Shown here: piece after piece, positions 26,880 to 34,975 of the stretch
Position numbering within the stretch: position 1 is the first letter of the stretch
How the letters are laid out: each line of letters begins with the position of its first letter
Assembly: GCA_022013895.1 (NCBI GenBank)
Contig: JAKLPK010000190.1
Coordinates: 1-37,888 of the forward strand
Length of the DNA stretch: 37,888 nt
Source: Cellulomonas sp.
GTDB taxonomy: Bacteria > Actinomycetota > Actinomycetes > Actinomycetales > Cellulomonadaceae
Reading direction: 5' to 3'
Translations under genes and position numbers: made by a program
Notes under the pieces: generated by a model
The model's input: only the letters and a program-made list of their open reading frames with translations
Databases searched by the model: none
Told to the model about the DNA's origin: nothing

Positions 26880-28103
26880 ATGAGATCCGTCCAGGAGCAT
26901 CTGGCGGCCGTGCTCGCGGCCTGCGGCCCGGTCACCCCGCTCGACGTGGTGCTGCACGATGCGGCCGGTTGCGTGCTGGCGGCCGATGTCGTGGCGCCCG
27001 CCGATCTGCCGCCGTTCTCCGTGGCCGCCTGCGACGGGTACGCCCTGGCCTCGGTGGACGCCCAGGTGCCGGGCGTGGGGACGCTGCCGGTGGTCCACGA
27101 TGTGCGCCCCGGGACCGGCGGCCCGCTGCGGCTGGTCCCGGGCCAGGCGGTGCGCATCGCCTCGGGGGCGCCGTTGCCGTTGGGCGCCGACGCGGTCGTC
27201 CCGATCGAGCAGACCGACCACGGCGCGGTCGTCGTCACCGTCCCGCACGACGTCCGCCCCGGTCAGTACGTGCGTCCGGCCGGGCTCGATGCGCGCGGCG
27301 GGGACGTCGTGCTGGCCGCGGGCACCCGGCTCGGTTCCCGACAGCTCGGCCTGGCTGCCGCGCTGGGCCGCAACCGGTTGACCGTGCACCCGACGCCGCG
27401 GGTGGTGCTGCTGGCCGTCGGGGACGAGCTCAAGGAACCGGGGACCGCCGCCGGTCCGGGCTTCGTCCACGAGGCCGACCGGTACGCGCTCGAGGCCGCG
27501 GTGCGGGACGCCGGCGGTGCCCCGGTGCGCGCCCCGATCCTCCCGGACGACCGGGCGGGGCTGCGGGAGTCGATCGAGGACCAGCTGGTGCGCGCCGATC
27601 TCGTCGTGGTCACCGGTGGTCTGTCGGAGCTGGCGAACGACACCGTCAAGGACGTCCTCGCGGTGCTCGGGGACGTGCGCCTCGACCAGGTCGCGATGAC
27701 ACCGGGTCGACGGCAGGGTTTCGGCACGCTCGGATCGGCGACCGGGAGCGATCGTGCGGTCCCGGTGTTCGCGCTGCCCGGGCACCCGGTGGGGGCCCTG
27801 GTCTCGTTCGAGGTGTTCGTGCGGCCGGCCCTGCGGACCATGTCCGGGCGGGCGATGGTGTTCCGGCCGTCGGTCGCGGCTGACATCGGTCGGGACTGGA
27901 CGTCCCCGGCGGGGGTCCGCCAGTTCGTGCCCGCGACCGTCGTGGGCGATCCGGACGTCGGGTACGAGGCGACCGTGCTGGGTGACCCCGACAGCCCGTC
28001 GTTGGCCGATGTCGCGCACGCCGATGCCTACGTCGTGGTGAGCGAGGCCGAGCGCACCGTCCGCGCGGGGCGCGTCCTGCAGTGCATGGTGCTGGAGGGC
28101 TGA
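26880..28103 (+). CDS. glp: MoeA/gephyrin-like protein, probable divisome protein Glp
   Basis: The protein has 407 residues with the MoeA fold: N-terminal MoeA domains with LPPFSVAACDGYALASVD, a central MoCF/MogA-like domain and a C-terminal beta-barrel. Three MoeA motifs are altered or weak: GGLSELANDTVKDVL where active enzymes usually have GGxSxGxxD, VAMTPGRRQGFG for the usual PGKP loop, and ALPGHPVGALVSFEVF. The operon glp-rimJ-glpR matches the corynebacterial locus in which Glp was shown to bind FtsZ and a membrane receptor. I therefore infer a cell-division role rather than, or beside, molybdenum insertion. No other molybdenum-cofactor genes are nearby. The start is leaderless. The stop overlaps the next start by one base (TGATG). 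An automatic annotation would call it molybdopterin molybdotransferase. Confidence 0.85.
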   Translation: MRSVQEHLAAVLAACGPVTPLDVVLHDAAGCVLAADVVAPADLPPFSVAACDGYALASVDAQVPGVGTLPVVHDVRPGTGGPLRLVPGQAVRIASGAPLPLGADAVVPIEQTDHGAVVVTVPHDVRPGQYVRPAGLDARGGDVVLAAGTRLGSRQLGLAAALGRNRLTVHPTPRVVLLAVGDELKEPGTAAGPGFVHEADRYALEAAVRDAGGAPVRAPILPDDRAGLRESIEDQLVRADLVVVTGGLSELANDTVKDVLAVLGDVRLDQVAMTPGRRQGFGTLGSATGSDRAVPVFALPGHPVGALVSFEVFVRPALRTMSGRAMVFRPSVAADIGRDWTSPAGVRQFVPATVVGDPDVGYEATVLGDPDSPSLADVAHADAYVVVSEAERTVRAGRVLQCMVLEG

Positions 28104-28714
28104 TGGCGACCGGATGGCCGGTGGTCCTGCGTGAAGGAGCCGTGACCCTGCGCCCCCTGCGGCGGCGGGACCAGAACCGGTGGCTGACCCTGCGGTCCGA
28201 CAACGCCGACTGGCTCGAACCCTGGGATGCGACGAGTCCGGTCCCGGTCATCGGGCAGCGCCCGACGTTCGGCCAGTTCGTCCGGACGTTGTCCGGTCAG
28301 GCGAGGTCGGGGCAGGCGCTGCCGTTCGCGATCGACCTCGACGACGAGCTCGTCGGGCAGCTCACGGTCTCCTCGATCACCTACGGCTCGCTGCGCGGCG
28401 CGTCGATCGGCTACTGGGTGTCCCGGCACGTCGCCGGCCTCGGGATCGCACCGACCGCCGTGGCGCTGGCGACCGACCACTGCTTCACCGTGCTGGGGCT
28501 GCACCGGATCGAGGTGAACGTGCGACCGGAGAACGGTCCGTCGCTGCGTGTGGTCGAGAAGCTCGGGCTGCGCGACGAGGGCCTGCGCGAGCGCTACCTG
28601 CACATCCAGGGCCAATGGGCCGACCATCGCACCTTCGCGGTGACCGCCGAGGAGCTTCCCGACGGCCTCGTGGCCCGCTGGCGCCGCCGCCAGCTCGACG
28701 AAACGGCCCTCTGA
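28103..28714 (+). CDS. RimJ-type GNAT N-acetyltransferase
   Basis: The protein has 203 residues. The GNAT fold shows LRPLRRRDQNRW at the start, the IGYWVSRHVAGLGIAPTAVALATDHCF acetyl-CoA loop (a variant of RxxGxG), and the RimJ/RimL signature VRPENGPSLRVVEKLGLRDEGLRERYLHI with GQWADH. Such enzymes acetylate protein N-termini, classically ribosomal proteins, or small molecules. The ATG shares a base with the glp stop, and GGAGGG lies just upstream, so translation is coupled to glp. Its constant place between glp and glpR in actinobacteria suggests a link to the division proteins, but this is only context. Confidence 0.9.
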   Translation: MATGWPVVLREGAVTLRPLRRRDQNRWLTLRSDNADWLEPWDATSPVPVIGQRPTFGQFVRTLSGQARSGQALPFAIDLDDELVGQLTVSSITYGSLRGASIGYWVSRHVAGLGIAPTAVALATDHCFTVLGLHRIEVNVRPENGPSLRVVEKLGLRDEGLRERYLHIQGQWADHRTFAVTAEELPDGLVARWRRRQLDETAL

Positions 28715-28729
28715 CCCCCCCTCACCCCC

Positions 28730-28778
28730 GCGATTCCGAGGTCGAGCAGGTCTGGGCCCTGTCCAGCCTCGGAATCGC
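28730..28778 (+). terminator. Long hairpin between rimJ and glpR
   Basis: A perfect 12-bp outer stem, GCGATTCCGAGG/CCTCGGAATCGC, encloses two symmetric 5-base internal loops and an inner CAGG/CCTG stem. It starts 16 bases after the rimJ stop and follows a C-rich run, so it probably terminates the glp-rimJ transcript. There is no T-run. The remaining bases to 28862 hold nothing I recognise. Confidence 0.6.
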
Positions 28779-28862
28779 CGGATGGGGACGCCTCGGCCTC
28801 CGCCGTGCCGCGCACCCCAGCGACACGCCGGAGCGGTGCCGGGCGCGTGAGCGTGCGGCACC

Positions 28863-28868
28863 TACCGT
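28863..28868 (+). promoter_or_regulatory. -10 box TACCGT of glpR/sepX
   Basis: TACCGT is followed by CGACAG and the GTG at 28875, with no ribosome binding site. Confidence 0.6.
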
Positions 28869-28874
28869 CGACAG

Positions 28875-30011
28875 GTGCAAGGTCTCGCAGGTCTGGTGGC
28901 GCTCGCGCTGGTGGGTCTGTGGGTGACGTACCTGGTGCCGCATGTGCGTCGGCACCGCGAGGTGCTGCTCGAATCGCGTGCGGACGACAGGTACTCCGCC
29001 GCCCTGAGGGTGGTCGCCGTGGCGGCCACCGGACGGGTGGTCCGACCGGTCGAGCAGCGTGCGGTGCGGCCGGTGCCGGCGGGCTGCACCCGCAGCGGGC
29101 ACGTCACCGGGCTGCTGACGCCCGGGCGTGGTCAGCACACCGTGAGCAGATCGAGGCCCGAAGGAGGCACCACCGTGGACCGACCGCACGCGACGGATCA
29201 GCGCAGGAGTGCCGAGGCCGTCCGCGAGGTGGCCCGGTTGAGAGCGGCACACGCTGCCGCGGTGGCCCGGCGCGGTGCTGCGGCCCGCCGTCGTGGCGTG
29301 CTCGCGGCCGTGCTCGCCGTGGCGATGGTGGTCGGCTGGGTGGGCGTCGTCGTCGCACCTGCGCTGTCGGTCACCGCAGCCCTGGTGCCCGCGGGGCTCC
29401 TCGTGCTGGTGGTGGGGCTCGGCCGCGGTGCGGTGGTCTCCGGCCGCCGGCACGACGAGGAGTGGCGCGAGCTCGTGGACCGGGCCGAACGGGGCGTGGG
29501 GGCTGCCCGGCCGGTGTCGGGTCCGGTCGCCGCCGCGCCCGCGCCCCGCGCCCCGGCAGCTGCACCCCGCACCGCCTCCGGTCCGGCGCGACCGCACGCG
29601 GACCTGGAGACCACGGCGGTGCCGATGGCCCCGGCCGATGTGGTGGGTCGTGCGGTGCACCCCTCGCAGGCGATGACCGATGTGTTCGACGTCATCGTGG
29701 CCGACGGTGGCGAGAGCGGGGCACCCGCCCGGCACGCGTCCGGTGCGACGCCGGTGGTGGCCCAGGTGCGCGCCGAGCCGCCGACCGCCCACCGTCCTTC
29801 GGCCGCCGACGACGACAGCTGGTCGCCCGTGCCGGTCCCGCTGCCCACCTACGCGCTCAAGCCGGCCGCCCCGCACCGCGAGCCCGCCCCGCTGGGCGAT
29901 CTGGAGCCGGCGCCGCAGGTCCTGGCGGTCGCGGAGAACGCTGAGCCGCAGACCACGGGCAGCATCGACCTGGATGCGGTGCTGGAGCGCCGTCGCGCCT
30001 CCGGGCTGTGA
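28875..30011 (+). CDS. glpR: Divisome membrane protein GlpR/SepX
   Basis: The protein has 378 residues. A short N-terminal helix (LAGLVALALVGLWVTYLVPHV) is followed at once by RRHREVLLESRADDRYSAALRVV, matching the conserved N-terminal module of actinobacterial SepX/GlpR. A coiled basic stretch (REVARLRAAHAAAVARRGAAARRR) and two further helices (about 142-185) come next. A long Ala/Pro-rich disordered region ends in the conserved LPTYALKPAAPHRE motif. The homologues interact with Glp and the FtsZ ring and are needed for normal septation. The gene starts with a leaderless GTG, 160 bases after rimJ and behind a hairpin, so it can be transcribed on its own. The identification rests on operon context plus the two conserved end motifs. 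Confidence 0.82.
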   Translation: MQGLAGLVALALVGLWVTYLVPHVRRHREVLLESRADDRYSAALRVVAVAATGRVVRPVEQRAVRPVPAGCTRSGHVTGLLTPGRGQHTVSRSRPEGGTTVDRPHATDQRRSAEAVREVARLRAAHAAAVARRGAAARRRGVLAAVLAVAMVVGWVGVVVAPALSVTAALVPAGLLVLVVGLGRGAVVSGRRHDEEWRELVDRAERGVGAARPVSGPVAAAPAPRAPAAAPRTASGPARPHADLETTAVPMAPADVVGRAVHPSQAMTDVFDVIVADGGESGAPARHASGATPVVAQVRAEPPTAHRPSAADDDSWSPVPVPLPTYALKPAAPHREPAPLGDLEPAPQVLAVAENAEPQTTGSIDLDAVLERRRASGL

Positions 30012-30052
30012 TGGAGCCGACCCCCGTCGGGTGCTAACCTGTTCCCGCTTCT

Positions 30053-30125
30053 GGGGCCATGGCGCAGTTGGTAGCGCGTCTCGTTCGCAATGAGAAGGTC
30101 GGGGGTTCGAATCCCCCTGGCTCCA
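30053..30125 (+). tRNA. tRNA-Ala (anticodon CGC)
   Basis: A complete 73-base cloverleaf is present. The acceptor GGGGCCA pairs with TGGCTCC and includes the G3-U70 wobble that identifies alanine tRNAs. The D-arm is GCGC/GCGC, the anticodon stem TCTCG/TGAGA with loop TTCGCAA, and the T-arm GGGGG/CCCCC with TTCGAAT. The discriminator is A. CC of the CCA end follows, but the final A is not encoded. It reads GCG codons. Confidence 0.98.
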
Positions 30126-30130
30126 CCGCA

Positions 30131-30158
30131 GAAGGCCCGCCGTCACCGGCGGGCCTTC
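30131..30158 (+). terminator. Terminator hairpin after tRNA-Ala
   Basis: A perfect 12-bp stem (GAAGGCCCGCCG with CGGCGGGCCTTC) around a TCAC loop starts five bases after the tRNA and is followed by GTCGTTG. It can serve both the tRNA and the convergent GlsB-like gene that ends at 30183. Confidence 0.85.
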
Positions 30159-30182
30159 GTCGTTGCGGGTGGGGCTGGCTGA

Positions 30183-30452
30183 TCAGCGACGCCCGCGCCC
30201 CGCGCTCCCGGCCACGGCGGACACCCCGATCGCGGCGAGCACCACCTGGAGCGCCAGCTCGATCCAGTCGATGCCGCCGGTGTCCTCGGCCCCGATGAAC
30301 GACGCCAGCCAGGTGCCGAGCAGTGCGGCGACGATCCCGATGACGATCGTGAGCACCCACGACAGGTGCTGCTTGCCACGGACGAACAACCGGCCGAGTG
30401 CTCCGATGATCGCGCCGATCACGATCGCGCTGATGATGCCGCTGGCTGTCAT
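30183..30452 (-). CDS. GlsB/YeaQ/YmgE-family membrane protein
   Basis: The protein has 89 residues and three hydrophobic helices: ISAIVIGAIIGALGRLF, LTIVIGIVAALLGTWLASF and IELALQVVLAAIGVSAVAG. The G-rich IIGALGRL...IGIVAALLGTW pattern defines the transglycosylase-associated (GlsB) family of small stress-associated membrane proteins. Despite the name it has no known enzyme activity. The ATG at 30452 has GAGGAG with a 6-base spacer; a longer upstream frame is not protein-like. It is a single gene. Confidence 0.9.
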   Translation of the reverse strand: MTASGIISAIVIGAIIGALGRLFVRGKQHLSWVLTIVIGIVAALLGTWLASFIGAEDTGGIDWIELALQVVLAAIGVSAVAGSAGRGRR

Positions 30453-30585
30453 GTCTTCTCCTCGTCCGACCCGTTCGGATGACCGCGTCTGGTTCGACGG
30501 TAGGTCGGCCTCGGCGGGCCCGCCCGATGTGCGGTGGCTCGCCGACTGAGGTATCGCGCATGCGTGCGGCGGACCGGATGGCACG

Positions 30586-31599
30586 ATGGCGCCCGTGCCC
30601 GACGCCTCCGCCCCGCCCGTGCGGTCGGGCCCGAGGTTCGGGGTCGACCCGCTGACGATCGCCATCCTCACGGTGCTGGTCCTCGGCCTGCTCGTGCCGG
30701 TGCGTGGGGCCGGGGCGAGCGTGGTCGGCACTGCCAGCACGGCGGCGATCGTGCTGCTGTTCTTCCTCTATGGCGTGCGGACCTCGCGCGCCGAGCTGAG
30801 CTCGGCCGTGCGGGGCTGGCGGCTGCAGAGCGCGATCCTCGTGTCGACCTTCGTCGCGTTCCCGCTGATCGGGCTGCTCGCCAGTCAGGCGCCGTTCCTC
30901 AGCCCGGACCTGCGCACCGGGGTGCTGTACCTGTCGCTGCTGCCGTCGACCGTGCAGTCCTCGATCGTCTTCACCTCGATCGCCCGCGGTGATGTGGCCG
31001 GGGCGATCACGGGGGCCACCGCCTCCAACCTCCTGGGGATCGTGCTCACCCCGTTGCTGGTCGCCGGGCTGCTCGGCCGCTCGGGCGGTGGCCTGGGCGC
31101 CGATGCGGTGGTCGGCACGTTGACCCAGCTGCTCGGGCCGTTCGTGCTCGGCCAGCTCGTGCAGCGCAGGTTCGGACCATGGGTGCGTGCCCACGTCTCG
31201 CTGACCCGGGTGACCGACCGGGCGACGATCGTGCTGGTGGTCTACTCCTCGGTGAGCGAGGCCACGGTCTCGGGTGCGTGGTCCCATCTGACCGTCGGTG
31301 CGCTCGCCGGGCTGCTGGCGGTGTGCGCGCTCGTCCTGGCCGCCATGCTGGCGTTCACCTGGCGCGGGGGCGCGCTGCTCGGCCTGGACCGCGGTGGCCG
31401 GATCGCTCTGCTGATGTGCGGGTCGAAGAAGTCGTTGGCCACCGGTCTGCCGATGGCCGCGGTGCTGTTCACCCCGGCGATGGCGGCCAGTGTGGCGCTG
31501 CCGGTCATCGTGTTCCACCAGCTCCAGCTGGCGGTGTGCGCCATGCTCGCGCGTCGGCTCGGCCAGACGGCTGATGGAGTGTCGGCCGGCGCCCGGTAG
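30586..31599 (+). CDS. SBF-like (bile acid:sodium symporter family) transporter
   Basis: The protein has 337 residues and about ten transmembrane helices in the two inverted five-helix repeats of the BART superfamily. The PF13593-type (YfeH/Rch1-like) signatures are LFFLYGVRTSRAEL, LLPSTVQSSIVFTSIARGDVAGAI with the ASNLLGIVLTP crossing, and LLMCGSKKSLATGLPMA in the second half. The substrate is unknown; relatives affect calcium or organic-anion balance. ATG 30586 gives the longest form. GTG 30595, three codons later, has CACGAT seven bases upstream and fits the leaderless pattern better. Its stop codon TAG is part of a TAGCGT box that could serve the next gene. Confidence 0.88.
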   Translation: MAPVPDASAPPVRSGPRFGVDPLTIAILTVLVLGLLVPVRGAGASVVGTASTAAIVLLFFLYGVRTSRAELSSAVRGWRLQSAILVSTFVAFPLIGLLASQAPFLSPDLRTGVLYLSLLPSTVQSSIVFTSIARGDVAGAITGATASNLLGIVLTPLLVAGLLGRSGGGLGADAVVGTLTQLLGPFVLGQLVQRRFGPWVRAHVSLTRVTDRATIVLVVYSSVSEATVSGAWSHLTVGALAGLLAVCALVLAAMLAFTWRGGALLGLDRGGRIALLMCGSKKSLATGLPMAAVLFTPAMAASVALPVIVFHQLQLAVCAMLARRLGQTADGVSAGAR

Positions 31600-31629
31600 C
31601 GTGGCCGGGCCCGTTCTTCGAGGAGCGCC

Positions 31630-33126
31630 ATGACCGTCCACATCGTCCCCGCCCCGGCCGTGCTCGTCGAGCACCCGACGGCCCCGCTGCTGCTCCGCGC
31701 CGGCACCCGGTTGCTCACCTGCGAGGCAGGTCTGCCGGCCGCGGCGCTGCTCGCCGAGGTGCTGGCCCGAGCCACCGGTCGCGCCCTGGAGGTCGAGGTC
31801 GCCCAGGGGCCGGTCCCCGGGGCGCTGCGGTTGGAGCTGGACGGCGACCTGGAGCCCGTCCCGGGCGGTGCGGTCGGCGACGCGCCCGGCCTCGCGACCC
31901 GGGCACAGGAGGCCTACCGGCTCGACGTCGACAGCGATGGTCTGCTGCTGCGGGCGCGTGACCTGCGCGGTCTGCTGCGCGGTGCCGCGACCGTGCGCCA
32001 GCTCGTCGAGCTGGGCGGTGACGGTGCGCGCATCCCCGCGGTCCAGGTCGAGGACGCCCCGCACCACGGCTGGCGCGGGCTGTCGATCGACGTCGCCCGG
32101 CACTTCTTCGGACCGGCCGATCTGGAGCCCGTCGTCGACCTGCTGTGGCTCTACAAGCTCGATGTGCTGCACCTGCACCTGACCGACGACCAGGGCTGGC
32201 GGATCGACCTGCCGAGCCGTCCCGAGCTGGTGGCGCGGTCCTCGACCGGCGCGGTCGACGGTGACCCCGGTGGTGCCTTCGACGGGCAGACCTGGGCGGA
32301 TCTGGTGGCCTACGCCGCCGACCGGGGAATCGTGGTGGTGCCGGAGATCGACGTCCCGGGCCACGTCAACGCCGCGTTGCACGCCTGCGGCGACCTGGTG
32401 CCCGGTGGTGAGCCGACGCCGGAGTACCACGGCATCGACGTCGGGTTCAGCCGGTTGACCGCCGAGCTGCCGGCGACCTCGGCGTTCCTGCGTGACGTCT
32501 TCACCGATCTGGCCGAGCTCACCCCCGGCCCCTACCTGCACGTGGGCGGCGACGAGGTGCTCACCATGGCGCACGAGGAGTACGTGGACCTCGTGGGTCA
32601 GGCCGCGGCCGCCGTCCGGGCCGCCGACAAGCTCGTCGTCGGCTGGCAGGAGGTCGCGACCACCTCACCGGCCCCCGGCACCGTGGTGCAGGTCTGGGAC
32701 CTGCGTCAGGACCCGGCCCCGCTGGTCGAGGCCGTGCAGGGCGGCGCCCTGGTCCTGATGTCACCGGCGACGCGGGCCTACCTGGACCTCAAGTACGACG
32801 CGACGACATCGCTCGGGCTGGACTGGGCGGGGCATGTGCAGGTGCACGACGCCTACGACTGGGAACCGGCGGCGGTGCTGCCGGAGGTGCCCGGGCACGC
32901 CGTGGTGGGCGTCGAGGCCGCCGTGTTCACCGAGACGCTCCGTACCCGCGACGACCTGATGTGGATGCTGCTGCCGCGGCTGCCGGCGATCGCCGAGGTC
33001 GGCTGGACGTCGCCGGACGCCCGGGACTGGGCCGACTTCCGCCGCCGCCTGGCCCGGCACCCCGCACTGTGGTCCGCCGATGGCAACGCCTGGCACCCCA
33101 GCGCGCAGATCGACTGGCTGGGCTAG
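31630..33126 (+). CDS. GH20 beta-N-acetylhexosaminidase
   Basis: The protein has 498 residues. An N-terminal GH20b domain (about 1-135) precedes the TIM barrel, with HHGWRGLSIDVARHFF, VLHLHLTDDQGWRID, VVPEIDVPGHVNAAL and the catalytic Asp-Glu pair in YLHVGGDEVLT (D308, E309). The Asp positions the substrate acetamido group that acts as the nucleophile, and the Glu is the general acid. No signal peptide or anchor is present, so the enzyme should work in the cytoplasm on imported chito-oligosaccharides or wall-derived GlcNAc sugars. The ATG has GAGGAG four bases upstream. It follows the SBF gene after 30 bases and may be co-transcribed with it. Confidence 0.94.
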   Translation: MTVHIVPAPAVLVEHPTAPLLLRAGTRLLTCEAGLPAAALLAEVLARATGRALEVEVAQGPVPGALRLELDGDLEPVPGGAVGDAPGLATRAQEAYRLDVDSDGLLLRARDLRGLLRGAATVRQLVELGGDGARIPAVQVEDAPHHGWRGLSIDVARHFFGPADLEPVVDLLWLYKLDVLHLHLTDDQGWRIDLPSRPELVARSSTGAVDGDPGGAFDGQTWADLVAYAADRGIVVVPEIDVPGHVNAALHACGDLVPGGEPTPEYHGIDVGFSRLTAELPATSAFLRDVFTDLAELTPGPYLHVGGDEVLTMAHEEYVDLVGQAAAAVRAADKLVVGWQEVATTSPAPGTVVQVWDLRQDPAPLVEAVQGGALVLMSPATRAYLDLKYDATTSLGLDWAGHVQVHDAYDWEPAAVLPEVPGHAVVGVEAAVFTETLRTRDDLMWMLLPRLPAIAEVGWTSPDARDWADFRRRLARHPALWSADGNAWHPSAQIDWLG

Positions 33127-33137
33127 AACCGGGTGGG

Positions 33138-34925
33138 CTAGATCCAGCTCGGCAGCCACATCCGCAGGTGCCACTGGTTGTAGGAGATGATCTGCGCCGT
33201 CCAGATCGGGTAGAAGAACGCCGAGACCACGCAGATGAGCGCGACGACGCCCGCCACCGCCCAGATCGCGGTCCGTCTGTCCTTGGGGTTCGAGCCCTCC
33301 CGTGGGCCGATGATCAGGCTGAACACGTAGACCAGGGTGAGCACCACCCACGGCACGAACGCGATCGCGTAGAACGTGAAGATCGTGCGGTGCGCGTAGC
33401 CGAACCACGGCAGCCACCCGGCGGCGATGCCGGACAGCACCGCACCGGCGCGCCAGTCGCGGTACCGCACGAGCCAGTAGAGCGCGACGATGAGCGCAGC
33501 GGCACCCAGCCACCAGATGAGCGGGTTGCCCAATGAGGTGACCGCCTGTGAGCAGGTGGTCGAACCGCACGTGTCGATCGCGTCCTGGCCGGACAGGGAC
33601 GAGATCGACGTCGGGTAGTAGAACGACGTCGGACGCCACTGCACCATCCAGCCCAACGGGTACGCCGCGTAGGAGTGCGGCGTGGTGAGGCCGTTGTGGA
33701 ACTGCCACATGTCCAGGTGGAACTTCCACAGCGACCGCAGCGCAGGCGGCAACCACTGGACACCCTCGCCCGGGTTCTCGGCGGCCCACTGGCGGCCCCA
33801 GGCGTTCGACGAGAGCAGCCATGAGGTCCAGGTCGCGAGGTAGGTGGCCGCGGTGATCGTCACCATGAGGACCCCGGCCAGCACCCCGTCGCGCAGCACT
33901 GCGCCGACCACCCAGCGCCGCACGCCCACGGTGCGTCGGGCGGTCACGTCCCAGGCCACCGACATCAGCCCGAACACCATGAGGAAGTACAGCCCGGACC
34001 ACTTGGTACCGCAGGCCAGCCCCAGCAGCACGGCCGCCACCAGCCGCCACCAGCGCACCCCGAGCCCGGGCCCGAAGGGTGTGAGCGGTGTCCCGGCGTC
34101 CACCAGCGCACCCACCCGGGCCGCCAACCGTCGCCTGGCCTGGTCGCGGTCGAGCAGCAGCGCCCCGAACGCGGCCAGGACGAAGACCATGAGGAACGGG
34201 TCGAGCAGGCTGGTGCGCGACATGACGATCGCCAGCCCGTCGATCGCCAGCAGCAGCCCCGCCAGGGTGCCGAGCGCGGTCGAGGCGAACAGCCGCCGGC
34301 CGATCCGGGCGATCATGAGCACTGCGAGCGTGCCGGCGACAGCGACCGACAGCCGCCAGGCGAACGAGCTGGTGACACCGCCGCCGACCTGGATGCCGAG
34401 CGCGATCAGCCACTTGCCGACCATCGGGTGCACGAAGTACTCGGGCACGTGCTGGAGCATCGAGGTGTCGCCGGCCTCGAACGACGGGTTCGGGTTGTCG
34501 CCCCACGCCGCCTCGAAGCCGCGGGCCAGCAGCGAGTAGCCCTCCTTGACGTAGTACGTCTCGTCGAAGACCAGCTCGTGCGGGCGGCCGAGGTTGGCGA
34601 ACCGCAGCACCCCGCCGAGCAGCGCCACCGCGAGCGGTCCGAGCCAACCCAGCAGACGTTCGCGGGCGGAGGCGCCCAGCGCCAGGGTGTCGGCGCCGAG
34701 CAACCGGCGGGTCAGCCGTTGTGCGGCCGGCTCGTCGGGGTCCTCACCGGGCATCGCCTCGGGGACGGGGCGGGGTCGCGCGGTGCGGACCGTCGCGACG
34801 GCCGACAGCTCCGGCTCTGCCGGCTGTTCGTGGCCGACGTCGGCCGCCGGCCCGTCCGGCCCGTCCGGCGCGGCCGGCACGTCGAGCGGCTGCGACCTGG
34901 GGCTGTCCTGGGGCTCGTCCGGCAC
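33138..34925 (-). CDS. pmt: Protein O-mannosyltransferase (PMT family, GT39)
   Basis: The protein has about 595 residues. It transfers mannose from polyprenyl-phospho-mannose to Ser/Thr of secreted proteins on the outer face of the membrane. A disordered acidic/Pro-rich N-terminus of about 85 residues precedes eleven or so helices. Loop 1 holds the catalytic acidic residues in ELVFDETYYVKEGYSLL, and the next conserved block is YFVHPMVGKWLIALGIQ. TKWSGLYF and the C-terminal HRTIFTFYAIAFVPW stretches are also PMT-typical. I set the start at GTG 34925, which has a TACGAT box seven bases upstream; GTG 34949 and ATG 34934 give forms eight or three residues longer. It is divergent from rsmI, as in mycobacteria. 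Confidence 0.92.
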   Translation of the reverse strand: MPDEPQDSPRSQPLDVPAAPDGPDGPAADVGHEQPAEPELSAVATVRTARPRPVPEAMPGEDPDEPAAQRLTRRLLGADTLALGASARERLLGWLGPLAVALLGGVLRFANLGRPHELVFDETYYVKEGYSLLARGFEAAWGDNPNPSFEAGDTSMLQHVPEYFVHPMVGKWLIALGIQVGGGVTSSFAWRLSVAVAGTLAVLMIARIGRRLFASTALGTLAGLLLAIDGLAIVMSRTSLLDPFLMVFVLAAFGALLLDRDQARRRLAARVGALVDAGTPLTPFGPGLGVRWWRLVAAVLLGLACGTKWSGLYFLMVFGLMSVAWDVTARRTVGVRRWVVGAVLRDGVLAGVLMVTITAATYLATWTSWLLSSNAWGRQWAAENPGEGVQWLPPALRSLWKFHLDMWQFHNGLTTPHSYAAYPLGWMVQWRPTSFYYPTSISSLSGQDAIDTCGSTTCSQAVTSLGNPLIWWLGAAALIVALYWLVRYRDWRAGAVLSGIAAGWLPWFGYAHRTIFTFYAIAFVPWVVLTLVYVFSLIIGPREGSNPKDRRTAIWAVAGVVALICVVSAFFYPIWTAQIISYNQWHLRMWLPSWI

Positions 34926-34932
34926 GCGGGTC

Positions 34933-34938
34933 ATCGTA
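34933..34938 (-). promoter_or_regulatory. -10 box TACGAT of pmt
   Basis: On the minus strand TACGAT is followed by GACCCGC and GTG 34925, giving the same leaderless geometry seen at other genes here. Confidence 0.45.
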
Positions 34939-34975
34939 GGGCGGGCCACTGGGTGCGTGATGGGAGGCTGGGCGG

